Origin: Acetobacteraceae bacterium
Lineage (GTDB): Bacteria > Pseudomonadota > Alphaproteobacteria > Acetobacterales > Acetobacteraceae
Direction: 5' to 3'
Assembly: GCA_947478535.1 (NCBI GenBank)
Contig: CANJXD010000191.1
Location: 1 to 9,653 of the forward strand
DNA length: 9,653 bases
Shown here piece after piece: positions 1 through 6,318 of this stretch. A program made the position numbers and the translations under genes. Positions within the stretch are counted from its first letter, which is position 1. Every line of letters begins with the position of its first letter. The notes beneath the pieces are model-generated. The model saw only the letters and a program-made list of their open reading frames with translations. It did not search any database and had not been told where the DNA came from.

Positions 1-67
1 ACGCATCCCGCGCGGCGCGGGCGGCGTTCTCAAGCAGGCGGGCAACCTCGTCGGCAAGGGCGGTCAT
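1..67 (-). CDS. N-terminal fragment of an unidentified protein
   Basis: A minus-strand reading frame starts at an ATG complementary to positions 65-67 and stays open to the window edge, giving 22 residues (MTALADEVARLLENAARAAR, then DA). A good Shine-Dalgarno, GGAGGA, is read on the minus strand at 78-83, 10 nt before the start, and third positions are mostly G or C, as in the neighbours. The visible part is an alanine-rich, probably helical N-terminus with no recognisable domain, so I cannot name it. It lies 55 bp downstream of the membrane protein gene on the same strand, with no obvious hairpin terminator between them, so the two may be co-transcribed. Confidence 0.5.
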   Translation of the reverse strand, partial: MTALADEVARLLENAARAARDA

Positions 68-122
68 GGCGGCTGTGTCCTCCGCCTTCAGAGGTAACGC
101 GTGGCGGGAGGAAGGGGAAGCG

Positions 123-554
123 TCACCCCCTTTGGGCGCCGCGCATCACCAGCGGCAGCAGCAGGCCGACACCAATGCCCCAGGTGCCGTTGATCAGGAC
201 GGAGATCAGCATCCGCATCGGCACGAAGCCCGCCGCGGTGGGCTGACCCTTGATGGGCGCGACGACAAACCAGCCGACGAGCGCGGCGAGCAGGCCGAGC
301 CCGAAGCCCAGCAGCCACATCGGGGCGCGCGGCAGGCGCGGCAGGGCCATGCCGAAGACGGCGCCATAGAGGCCGCCCCAGAAGCAGATGTTCAGCAGGG
401 CGGGCACGCCGAGCGGTCCAGTCTGGGCAAGTGAATAGGGCGCGCGCGGCACCCAGCCGATGGCGTTCAGCAGCCCCACCATGCCCTGGTGAAAGATCAG
501 CACTGACATCGCCGCGGCGATGAAGCCGAGCAGGGCGCGTTTTGCGAGGGACAT
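123..554 (-). CDS. small integral membrane protein, unknown function
   Basis: This 143-residue protein is mostly hydrophobic. By eye it has four membrane segments near residues 7-21, 48-71, 78-99 and 113-136. The connecting stretches are short (RLPRAP before helix 3, IKGQPTAAG before helix 4) and the tail is basic (MRGAQRG). I do not recognise a named family or catalytic motif. The start at 554 is supported by GGAG eight bases upstream on the minus strand. It is divergent from the MFS exporter across a 171-bp gap and lies upstream of the partial gene at the window edge. Composition and codon use match the surrounding genes, so it looks like a resident gene. A transport or signalling role cannot be inferred. 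Confidence 0.8.
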   Translation of the reverse strand: MSLAKRALLGFIAAAMSVLIFHQGMVGLLNAIGWVPRAPYSLAQTGPLGVPALLNICFWGGLYGAVFGMALPRLPRAPMWLLGFGLGLLAALVGWFVVAPIKGQPTAAGFVPMRMLISVLINGTWGIGVGLLLPLVMRGAQRG

Positions 555-725
555 GCAGGATTCTCCGGGGGCCGCAACATCCTAACGCCGAAAGCTTCCC
601 AAGGCGCCAGGGGCTTCACATGTCCGGGATGAGGGGCTGCCCCGCCAGCATGGCGCGCTCATCCGGTCCCCGGTGCCGCCGCCGCGTGGTATCTCGCCCC
701 TATCCTTCCCAAAAGCGGACCCTGA
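555..725. promoter_or_regulatory. divergent intergenic region, membrane protein / MFS exporter
   Basis: These 171 bases separate two divergently transcribed genes, so promoters for both should lie here. I find no convincing sigma70-type -35/-10 pair on either strand. The only small structure is GGGGCTGCCCC near 626-636, a 4-bp stem that is weak evidence of anything. The MFS gene has only a weak GCGGA about 6 nt before its ATG. The assignment as regulatory rests on gene orientation, not on a recognised motif. Confidence 0.35.
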
Positions 726-1910
726 ATGCCTCGCTGGCTGCCCATCCTCCTCGGCTTCCTCACGGCCGTGGGGCCGATCTCGACCGACATGTACCTGCCG
801 GCCTTCCCGGCCATCGAAGCGGAGCTGGGCACGCAGCGCGGCAGTGTCGAGATCACGCTGGCGGCCTGGTTCATCGGGCTTTCCGTGGGGCAGTTGGTGC
901 AGGGCACGCTGGCGGACCGGCTGGGCCGGCGCAGCCCGCTGCTGGTGGGCACCGCAGTCTATACCCTGGCGTCGATCGGCTGCGCGGTGGCGACGGATAT
1001 GACGATGCTGTCCGTCTTCCGCTGCATCGCGGCCTTCGGCGGCGCGGCCAGCGGCGTCATCCCCCGCGCCATGGTGCGGGATATCGCGGATGGGCTGGCG
1101 GCAGCGAAGCTGATGTCGAAGCTCATGCTGGTGATGGGCGCGGCGCCGATCCTGGCGCCGTCGCTGGGCGGGCTGCTGCTGGGCTTCGGGGGATGGCGCA
1201 GCATCTTCTGGGTCTGCGCGGCCTATGGTGGGCTGTCCTGCGCCCTCGCCTGGTGGCTGCTGCCAGAGACCCTGCCGCCGCATCGGCGCGTGCGGCATTC
1301 CCCCTTCAACATGGTGCGGGACTTCGTCCAGATCGGGCGGGAGCGGGGCTTCTTCACCCATGCCTGCATGGCCGCGGCCGCCATGTTCAGCGTCTTCGCC
1401 TTCATCAGCGGGGCGCCGGCCGTCTATATCGAGCAGTTCAACGTGCCGCCGGAACACTTCGGGCTGCTGTTCGCCGTCAGCGCCACCGGGTTCATCGGGG
1501 CCTCGCAGCTCAATCCCTGGCTGCTGAAGCGGCTCGGCCAGCGGCGGGTGCCGGGGCTGGCGGTCCGGCTTTCGGCGGTGGCGGTGCTGGTGCTGGCGGT
1601 CACGGCCTTCACGGGCTTTGGTGGGCTGTGGGGGGTGTTCGTGCCGGCCGTTGTCGCGCTGGCCTGCACGGGGCTGGTGTTTCCCAATGCGGCGGTGGGC
1701 GCGCTGTCTCGCCATGCCAGCCGTGCGGGCAGCGCCTCCGCCCTGCTCGGCACGCTGCAATTCAGCTGTGCGGCCGTCGGCAGCGCGCTGGTCGGCGCGC
1801 TGGCGGATGGCACGCCACGGCCGATGGCGCTGCTGATGCTGCTCGGCGCGGCCGGCGCGCTGGTGGCGGAGAAGCTGCGGCCGCGGCCTGTCGAGACCCC
1901 TATCCGATAG
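726..1910 (+). CDS. Bcr/CflA-type MFS drug efflux transporter
   Basis: This 394-residue inner-membrane transporter of the major facilitator superfamily has the length and motifs of the Bcr/CflA drug:H+ antiporter group (DHA1). The N-terminus has the family's STDMYLPAFPAI stretch (residues 19-30). Motif A follows as GTLADRLGRR (60-69) in the loop between helices 2 and 3. RAMVRDI (114-120) resembles the conserved helix-4 region of Bcr, and GAAPILAPSLGGLLL (138-152) is the antiporter motif C. About twelve hydrophobic segments are visible. Members export drugs, dipeptides or other small molecules using the proton gradient; the substrate here is unknown. The start is the first reasonable in-frame ATG, with weak GCGGA six bases upstream. 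The 3' end overlaps the convergent amidase by 11 bp. Confidence 0.9.
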   Translation: MPRWLPILLGFLTAVGPISTDMYLPAFPAIEAELGTQRGSVEITLAAWFIGLSVGQLVQGTLADRLGRRSPLLVGTAVYTLASIGCAVATDMTMLSVFRCIAAFGGAASGVIPRAMVRDIADGLAAAKLMSKLMLVMGAAPILAPSLGGLLLGFGGWRSIFWVCAAYGGLSCALAWWLLPETLPPHRRVRHSPFNMVRDFVQIGRERGFFTHACMAAAAMFSVFAFISGAPAVYIEQFNVPPEHFGLLFAVSATGFIGASQLNPWLLKRLGQRRVPGLAVRLSAVAVLVLAVTAFTGFGGLWGVFVPAVVALACTGLVFPNAAVGALSRHASRAGSASALLGTLQFSCAAVGSALVGALADGTPRPMALLMLLGAAGALVAEKLRPRPVETPIR

Positions 1911-3357
1911 GGTCGATCGGTGTCGGCATCGGGCAGGCGGCCTCGATCACCTCCGCCGCGTCCAGCGCCATGTCCTCCCGCCAACGAGGGGCGATGATCT
2001 GCACGCCCATCGGCAGGCCATCGGCGAGGCCGGTGGGGACCGAGACGCAGGGCAGGCCGAGCAGCGGCTGGGCGAGCAGGGTCTGCTGGGCGCGAAAGAC
2101 GATCGAAAAACTTTCCTCGCTGGCGACATCCATGCCCTGCGGGAAGGGCGGCAGGGCGGAGGTGGGGCAGAGCACCAGCGGGCGTTCGGCCATGAATCGC
2201 GCCCAGGCGCGCTGATGCGTCGCGCGACGGGCGAGGGCGCGGAGGAAGCCGGGCATGTCGACGCCAGGGCGGCCCTCGGTCATCCAGACGAAGGTCGCCT
2301 GCGCGCCGGCATCGCCCAGCGTGGCGAAGGCTTCCCGCATGAAGATCGCGGTCTCCCCATCCACCAGCGTGTCCCAGTCGGCGGCGGCCTCGGCGAAGCC
2401 CGGCGGGTCCGCCTCCTCCACCGCATAGCCCGCGGCTTCGAGGATGCGCCCGGCGCGGCGGACGGCCTCCGCCACCGCCGGGTGGACGCCGGTGCCGGCG
2501 GGGTCCACAGACAGCGCCACGCGGATCGGGCGGGGTGGCGGGGGCTGGTCCAGCGGCACCGGCATCCACCAGGGGTCCCGCGCATCCCCCACCGCCATCG
2601 CCGCCAGCGCGAGACGCAGATCCCGCACCCGGCGAGCGAGCGGCCCCTGCGCCGACATGATCTGCCCGGTCAGCGGGCGCTCGGCGGACATGGTGGGGTT
2701 GAAGGCCGGCACACGCCCGGCGGAAGGCCGCAGGCCCGCCACGCCGCAGGCATAGGCGGGGTAGCGGATCGACCCGCCGAGGTCATTGCCATGGGCGATG
2801 GGCCCGATGCCCGCCGCCACCGCCGCCGCCGCGCCGCCGGAGGACCCTCCCGGCGTGTGGCCCGCGCTCCAGGGGTTCAGGGTGCGGCCGTGCAAGGCGT
2901 TTTCCGTGAACCAGCGCATCGACAGCGCGGGGGTGTTGGTGCGGCCGAACAGCACGGCGCCGGCCTGGCGCAGATTGCCCACCACGGCGCTATCCGCCGG
3001 CGCCAGCATATCGCGCAGCGGGACGCAGCCATTGCTGTTCGGCAGCCCCTGCTGGTCCACATTGATCTTCGTCGTCACCGGCACGCCATGCAGCGGCCCC
3101 AGCGCATCGCCCCGCGCCAGCGCCGCATCGGCGGCATCGGCGGCGGCCAGCGCCGCGTCTTCCGTCACCAGCACCACGGCATTGATCGCGGGGTTCACGG
3201 CGGCGCAGCGGGCGAGGATGGATTGCGTCGCCTCCCGCGCCGAGAGCGCGCCGAGGCGGATGGCGCGGGCGAGATCGACGGCGTCCCAGCGCCAGGGCTC
3301 GGGCGGAAGCTGCTGCAAGGGGCGAATCCTCGGGCGGTCTGCCCGGCATTTCGCCAT
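1900..3357 (-). CDS. amidase (amidase signature family)
   Basis: This 485-residue protein belongs to the amidase signature (AS) family of Ser-Ser-Lys hydrolases, which cleave carboxamides to acid and ammonia or amine. The triad is intact: Lys97 in GVPVTTKINVD, cis-Ser172 in GGSSGG, and nucleophile Ser196 in NDLGGSIRYPA. The 75- and 24-residue spacings equal those of FAAH. The C-terminal PLLGLPCVSVPTG and GLPMGVQIIAP blocks are also typical. No signal peptide is seen, so it is probably cytoplasmic. The start is uncertain. ATG at 3357 has no clear Shine-Dalgarno, while TTG at 3318 has GAGG nine bases upstream and gives a more usual N-terminus (QQLPPEPWRWDAVDLARAIR) and 472 residues. It could be a general amidase or a subfamily member such as an aryl-amide hydrolase; GatA is less likely because no gatB or gatC is nearby. 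It diverges from the ABC transporter cluster. Confidence 0.93.
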   Translation of the reverse strand: MAKCRADRPRIRPLQQLPPEPWRWDAVDLARAIRLGALSAREATQSILARCAAVNPAINAVVLVTEDAALAAADAADAALARGDALGPLHGVPVTTKINVDQQGLPNSNGCVPLRDMLAPADSAVVGNLRQAGAVLFGRTNTPALSMRWFTENALHGRTLNPWSAGHTPGGSSGGAAAAVAAGIGPIAHGNDLGGSIRYPAYACGVAGLRPSAGRVPAFNPTMSAERPLTGQIMSAQGPLARRVRDLRLALAAMAVGDARDPWWMPVPLDQPPPPRPIRVALSVDPAGTGVHPAVAEAVRRAGRILEAAGYAVEEADPPGFAEAAADWDTLVDGETAIFMREAFATLGDAGAQATFVWMTEGRPGVDMPGFLRALARRATHQRAWARFMAERPLVLCPTSALPPFPQGMDVASEESFSIVFRAQQTLLAQPLLGLPCVSVPTGLADGLPMGVQIIAPRWREDMALDAAEVIEAACPMPTPIDPIG

Positions 3358-3543
3358 CACGGCGATGCGGGCGCCAGAGGAGAGCCACAGGGGAGGCCGG
3401 CGCACCCTTGCGCGGCGGCCCGAAACACCCTGTGATCGCGCCCTGACATGACTGGAGACATCAGTGCCGAGCGCTGCCCTTTCCCCTCCGGGCCGGCGAG
3501 CCCGGCCGTGCCCTTTCACCCGGCGGCACAGGGTCTCGGCCTT
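3358..3543. promoter_or_regulatory. divergent intergenic region, amidase / transporter operon
   Basis: This 186-bp gap between the divergent amidase and livH should hold promoters for both. No sigma70-like element is convincing. Two structures are visible: an inverted repeat CCGGGC-6 nt-GCCCGG at 3488-3505, and a pair of related 10-mers GACATGACTG / GACATCAGTG at about 3446-3467, spaced 12 nt start to start. The latter could be an operator but is short. The stretch could also encode a 32-residue N-terminal extension of livH from ATG 3448, but that extension has no Shine-Dalgarno and reads like translated non-coding sequence. Confidence 0.4.
3488..3505. repeat. short GC inverted repeat upstream of livH
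   Basis: CCGGGC (3488-3493) and GCCCGG (3500-3505) form a perfect 6-bp stem around a 6-nt loop, 38 bp before the chosen livH start. It could be a leader hairpin or an operator half-site pair. In DNA this GC-rich, such a stem also arises by chance. Confidence 0.25.
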
Positions 3544-4581
3544 ATGAGCGGGACCGCCTCCGGGACGCGGCGGTCCGGCCCAAGGCCTGGCCCCGTGCTG
3601 GCTTCCGCCGGGGCGGCGGTGCTGGTGGTGGCGGGGATCGCCGGGCTCGCGGCGTGGCCGGGGGGATCGACGCTGGCGCAGCAGGTGGTCTCCGGGCTCA
3701 ATCTCGGGGGCATCTATGTCGCGGTGGCGGTGGCCTTCACGCTGACCATCGGCGTGCTGAATTTTCTCAACTTCACCATCCCGACGATGTTCATGCTGAC
3801 CGGCATGGTGGCCTGGACGCTGGCGCGGAACGGGCTGCCCTTCGGGCTTTCCGCCGGGCTGCACTGGGCGCCTGCCCTGCTGGGTGGGGTCGCGGTCTCC
3901 ATCCTGTGTTCGCTGATCGTGGAGCGCTTCACCTTCCGCTACCTGCGGACGCGCCATGGCGATGCGACGGAACACGCGATCCCGCTGGTGTCCTCGCTCG
4001 GCTTCCTGCTGATCTTCGAGCACCTGGTACTGATCTTCCTGGGGTCCGAGGCACAGAGCTTCCCGGTGCGGTTCCGGCTGGATGTGCATCTCGGGCCGCT
4101 GGTGGTGGGGCTGCCGCAGATCGCCTCCCTGCTCATCTCACTCGCCGTGGTGGCCTGGCTGTCCTGGCTGCTGCAATCCACGCGGACGGGGCGCGCGCTG
4201 CGCTCCATCGCGGAGAATCCGGATACGGCGACGCTGCTGGGGGTGGAGGTCTCCCGCATCGTGCCGGTGGTGTTTTTGCTGTCGGGGTTGCTGTGCGGCG
4301 TGGCGGGGGCGCTGTTCGTGGTGAACTACAGCGATGTCTCGCCCTTTATGGGCGACCATGTCGGCACCAAGGCGATCGCGGCGATGGTGCTGGGGGGCAT
4401 CGGGTCCATCTGGGGGGCCATCGCGGGCGGGCTGCTGGTGGGGCTGCTGGAGACACTGGGCATCCACTTCTTCGGCGGCGATGCGGCGCAGGTGGTGGTG
4501 TGGACGACGCTGCTGCTGGCCATCATCCTGCGGCCGCAGGGGCTGTTCGGCGGGTCGCGCATCGGCAAGGGGAAGCTGTGA
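3544..4581 (+). CDS. livH: branched-chain amino acid-type ABC transporter permease LivH
   Basis: This 345-residue multispanning permease is of the LivH half of HAAT/LIV importers. It has an N-terminal membrane segment (residues 18-38), then the canonical start of the fold, QQVVSGLNLGGIYVAVAVAF (46-65) and LTIGVLNFLNFTIP (67-80). Further on come the cytoplasmic coupling loop STRTGRALRSIAENPDTATLLGV (212-234 region) that contacts the ATPases, the GTKAIAAMVLGGIGSIWGAIAG block (274-295 region), and the characteristic end LRPQGLFGG (329-337). The extra N-terminal helix before the usual LivH start is mildly unusual. I chose ATG 3544, with AGGG ten bases upstream; ATG 3448 would add 32 residues of low-complexity sequence. 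It is first in the transporter cluster and ends in TGATG, where a short frame begins. The transported substrate is not predictable from the permease. Confidence 0.92.
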   Translation: MSGTASGTRRSGPRPGPVLASAGAAVLVVAGIAGLAAWPGGSTLAQQVVSGLNLGGIYVAVAVAFTLTIGVLNFLNFTIPTMFMLTGMVAWTLARNGLPFGLSAGLHWAPALLGGVAVSILCSLIVERFTFRYLRTRHGDATEHAIPLVSSLGFLLIFEHLVLIFLGSEAQSFPVRFRLDVHLGPLVVGLPQIASLLISLAVVAWLSWLLQSTRTGRALRSIAENPDTATLLGVEVSRIVPVVFLLSGLLCGVAGALFVVNYSDVSPFMGDHVGTKAIAAMVLGGIGSIWGAIAGGLLVGLLETLGIHFFGGDAAQVVVWTTLLLAIILRPQGLFGGSRIGKGKL

Positions 4582-4589
4582 TGAGCAGG
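4581..4589 (+). repeat. left direct repeat flanking the livH-livM insert
   Basis: ATGAGCAGG at 4581-4589 matches ATGAGCGGG at 4704-4712 in 8 of 9 bases. The left copy sits exactly where livM would start if the two permease genes overlapped as TGATG, and it has its own AAGGGG ribosome-binding site at 4567-4572. This suggests it is the former livM start, or one side of an insertion-site duplication. Confidence 0.45.
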
Positions 4590-4703
4590 CACGTCATGCG
4601 GGCCATGCGGCCGGCAAAGCCGGCCGAGGCGCCGAACGGCGCCCGCCGGAAATCCGGCGACCCAAGCGCCCGGAGGGCGCGCCGGCGCCTGAGGTCAGCA
4701 TAG
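4581..4703 (+). CDS. possible 40-residue Arg-rich micro-ORF made of hairpin repeats
   Basis: An open frame begins at an ATG overlapping the livH TGA (TGATG) and ends with TAG directly before the livM ATG, in the same frame as livM. AAGGGG lies eight bases before its start, so ribosomes finishing livH could reinitiate here. The product would be 40 residues, starting MSRHVMRAMRPAKPAEAPNG and very rich in Arg, Ala and Pro. Most of it is encoded by the four tandem hairpins, so the peptide may be a by-product of an inserted repeat rather than a selected gene. No known domain is recognised. Confidence 0.25.
   Translation: MSRHVMRAMRPAKPAEAPNGARRKSGDPSARRARRRLRSA
4608..4688. repeat. tandem hairpin cluster between livH and livM
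   Basis: Four perfect GC-rich inverted repeats follow one another. They are CGGCCGGC-AAA-GCCGGCCG (4608-4626), GGCGCC-GAAC-GGCGCC (4628-4643), CGCCGG-AAAT-CCGGCG (4644-4659) and GCGCCC-GGA-GGGCGC (4666-4680). The last runs into the 10-bp palindrome GCGCCGGCGC (4679-4688). Loops are 3-4 nt and A-containing, and stems are 6-8 bp. This density is far beyond the coding background, and the arrangement resembles REP/BIME-like interspersed repeats. In the mRNA it would be strongly folded between two permease cistrons. It could act as an mRNA stabiliser, partial attenuator or translational insulator. No poly-T run follows, so it is not a canonical intrinsic terminator. Confidence 0.7.
4691..4694 (+). 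promoter_or_regulatory. ribosome-binding site of livM
   Basis: GAGG, nine bases before the livM ATG, lies just outside the hairpin cluster and inside the insert-like segment. livM therefore appears to use a ribosome-binding site supplied by the insert rather than the AAGGGG at the end of livH. Confidence 0.5.
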
Positions 4704-4712
4704 ATGAGCGGG
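4704..4712 (+). repeat. right direct repeat flanking the livH-livM insert
   Basis: ATGAGCGGG forms the first three codons of livM and pairs with ATGAGCAGG at 4581-4589 (8 of 9 bases). The copies are exactly 123 bp, or 41 codons, apart. Confidence 0.45.
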
Positions 4713-5555
4713 TACTGGGCCGGCATCCTGGCGATCCTCGCGATCAACGTGATCTTCGCCTATTCGATCTTCATCCCGGCCGCCGCGGGGCAGTTGAACC
4801 TCGGCGGCGCGGGGTTCATGGCAATCGGCGCCTATGCGGCGGCAACGCTGAGCGAATTGCTGGGCTGGCCGCCGGCGGCAACGATCCCGGCCGGTGTCGC
4901 CATCACCGCGCTGATCGGCTTCGCCATCGCCTTCCCGGTGTTGCGGACGCGCGGCGTCTATATGGTGCTGGCGACCTTCGCCTTCGCACAGGTCGTCACC
5001 GGCATCATCCTGACGCAGCCGGCGCTGGGTGGCGCGATGGGGCTCGTGGTGCCGGATTTCGTCGATCTGCCGGTGCTGGGTGCCGCGGCGGTGGGGGCGG
5101 TGGCGCTATCCTTCTTCCTGATGGCGACGCGGCTCGGCCTGGCGATGCGGGCGCTGCATGATGATGAGCTGGTCTCGACCCTGATGGGCGTGCCGGCGCG
5201 GGTCGTGCAGGTCGCGGCCTTCTCGGTGGGGGCCGGGCTGGCGGGGCTGGCCGGCGGGCTCTACGCGCATCACTTCTCCTTCGTGGAAGCGCAGTATTTC
5301 TCGCCGCTGCTGTCGATCTATGTGCTGCTGTTCGTGCTGATCGGCGGCACGCAGACAGCATGGGGCCCGCTGGTCGGCGCCACCTTCTTCACCCTGGTGC
5401 CGGAGCTGCTGCGCGTCGGCGGTTCGTGGCGCTATGTCGCCTTCGGGGTGATGATCGTGGCGATGATGATGTTCCGGCCGGAAGGGATCGTGACGCGCAC
5501 GCTGCTCGCGCGATTGACCTTCCGGCGTCGCGCGGGGGTGGCCGATGCCCACTGA
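4704..5555 (+). CDS. livM: branched-chain amino acid-type ABC transporter permease LivM
   Basis: This 283-residue inner-membrane permease is the LivM partner of LivH. Diagnostic blocks are GQLNLGGAGFMAIGAYAAA (29-47), LRTRGVYMVLATFAFAQV (80-97), the ATPase-coupling loop TRLGLAMRALHDDELVSTLM (142-161) and the C-terminal MMMFRPEGI (254-262). About eight hydrophobic segments are visible. It is a single permease of compact size without the fused ATPase seen in some LivM proteins; livG is separate. The start is ATG 4704, directly after a TAG, with GAGG nine bases upstream. The 3' end overlaps livG by 11 bp, which suggests translational coupling. It is preceded by the tandem hairpin cluster, unlike the tight livH-livM junction usual in such operons. 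Confidence 0.93.
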   Translation: MSGYWAGILAILAINVIFAYSIFIPAAAGQLNLGGAGFMAIGAYAAATLSELLGWPPAATIPAGVAITALIGFAIAFPVLRTRGVYMVLATFAFAQVVTGIILTQPALGGAMGLVVPDFVDLPVLGAAAVGAVALSFFLMATRLGLAMRALHDDELVSTLMGVPARVVQVAAFSVGAGLAGLAGGLYAHHFSFVEAQYFSPLLSIYVLLFVLIGGTQTAWGPLVGATFFTLVPELLRVGGSWRYVAFGVMIVAMMMFRPEGIVTRTLLARLTFRRRAGVADAH

Positions 5556-6318
5556 CGCGCTGTTGTCGCTGCATGGGGTGACGAAAGCCTTTGGCGGGCT
5601 GAAGGTGGTGGATGACGTGACCTTCGCCCTGCCGCGCGGTGGGCGGCTTGGCCTGATCGGGCCGAATGGCGCGGGCAAGACCACGGTCTTCAACCTGATC
5701 TCCGGCGTCTATCCCATCGATGCCGGGACCATCGCCCTCGATGGCCAGGCGATCCAGGACCTGGTGCCGGGCGCGCGGGTGCGGGCGGGGCTCGCGCGGT
5801 CGTTCCAGAACATCCGGCTGATGCCGCACCTCTCGGCGGTGGAGAATGTGATGCTCGGGCAGCACGCCCGCGCCTCCGGGCTCGGCGCGCTGCTGACGCC
5901 ACTGGGCTGGATGCCGCGCGGGCGCTGGCGCCGGGATGCGGAGGCGCTGCTGGCGGAAGCCGGGCTGGATATCGATCCCGGCGAGGTCGTCTCCTCCCTC
6001 CCCTACGGCATCCGCAAGAAGATCGAGGTGGTGCGCGCGCTGGCCAGCCGGCCGAAGCTGCTGCTACTGGATGAACCGGCGGCGGGGCTCAACCCGGCGG
6101 AGACGGCGGAGCTTGCCCGCTTCCTGCGCCGCATCGCGGAGGCCGGGACGACGCTGCTCGTGGTCGAGCACGACATGGCCTTCGTGAACGAGGTGTGCGA
6201 CCGCGTCGTCGTGCTGAATTTCGGCCGCAAGATCTTCGAGGGCAGCATGGCCGATGCCCGCGCCGATGCGACGGTGCGCGAAGCCTATCTCGGCGCGGAG
6301 GCATCCGATGCTGCCTGA
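5545..6318 (+). CDS. livG: branched-chain amino acid-type ABC transporter ATPase LivG
   Basis: This 257-residue cytoplasmic ATPase powers the importer together with LivF. Visible motifs in order are Walker A GPNGAGKTT (39-47), Q-loop Gln88 in RSFQNIRLM, the signature region SLPYGIRKKIE (151-161), Walker B LLLLDEP with catalytic Glu177, D-loop AGLNP, and the H-loop His209 in VVEHDM. The signature is degenerate compared with LSGGQ, keeping only the YG typical of LivG proteins. The 30-residue insertion between Q-loop and signature (about 105-135) and the overall length are normal for LivG. It starts inside the end of livM (11-bp overlap). Its last six residues, EASDAA, are encoded by the first copy of a 25-bp tandem duplication that carries the livF start region. 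Confidence 0.95.
   Translation: MPTDALLSLHGVTKAFGGLKVVDDVTFALPRGGRLGLIGPNGAGKTTVFNLISGVYPIDAGTIALDGQAIQDLVPGARVRAGLARSFQNIRLMPHLSAVENVMLGQHARASGLGALLTPLGWMPRGRWRRDAEALLAEAGLDIDPGEVVSSLPYGIRKKIEVVRALASRPKLLLLDEPAAGLNPAETAELARFLRRIAEAGTTLLVVEHDMAFVNEVCDRVVVLNFGRKIFEGSMADARADATVREAYLGAEASDAA

Noticed and set aside
628..640. GGGGCTGCCCC as a terminator or operator
   Set aside because: Only a 4-bp GC stem in GC-rich DNA with no T-run; expected by chance.
542..2215. A 557-residue plus-strand frame overlapping the MFS gene
   Set aside because: Out-of-frame shadow of the exporter and antisense to the amidase. Arg/Ala/Gly-rich with no motif, while the 726-1910 frame has clear MFS motifs.
1900..4089. 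A 729-residue minus-strand frame extending the amidase upstream across livH
   Set aside because: The part beyond about 3357 is antisense to livH, is low-complexity Arg/Gln/His/Pro-rich, and has no domain. The amidase fold begins near 3318-3357.
4608..4688. Intrinsic terminator between livH and livM
   Set aside because: Strong hairpins are present, but no T-run follows, and the downstream genes are obligate partners of livH. An attenuating or stabilising role is more likely than full termination.
4608..4688. CRISPR array
   Set aside because: The hairpins differ in sequence from each other, and there are no uniform spacers or identical repeats.
5995..6030. Inactive LivG because the ABC signature is not LSGGQ
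   Set aside because: LivG proteins commonly have a YG-type signature, and all other ATPase motifs are intact, so this is probably normal.
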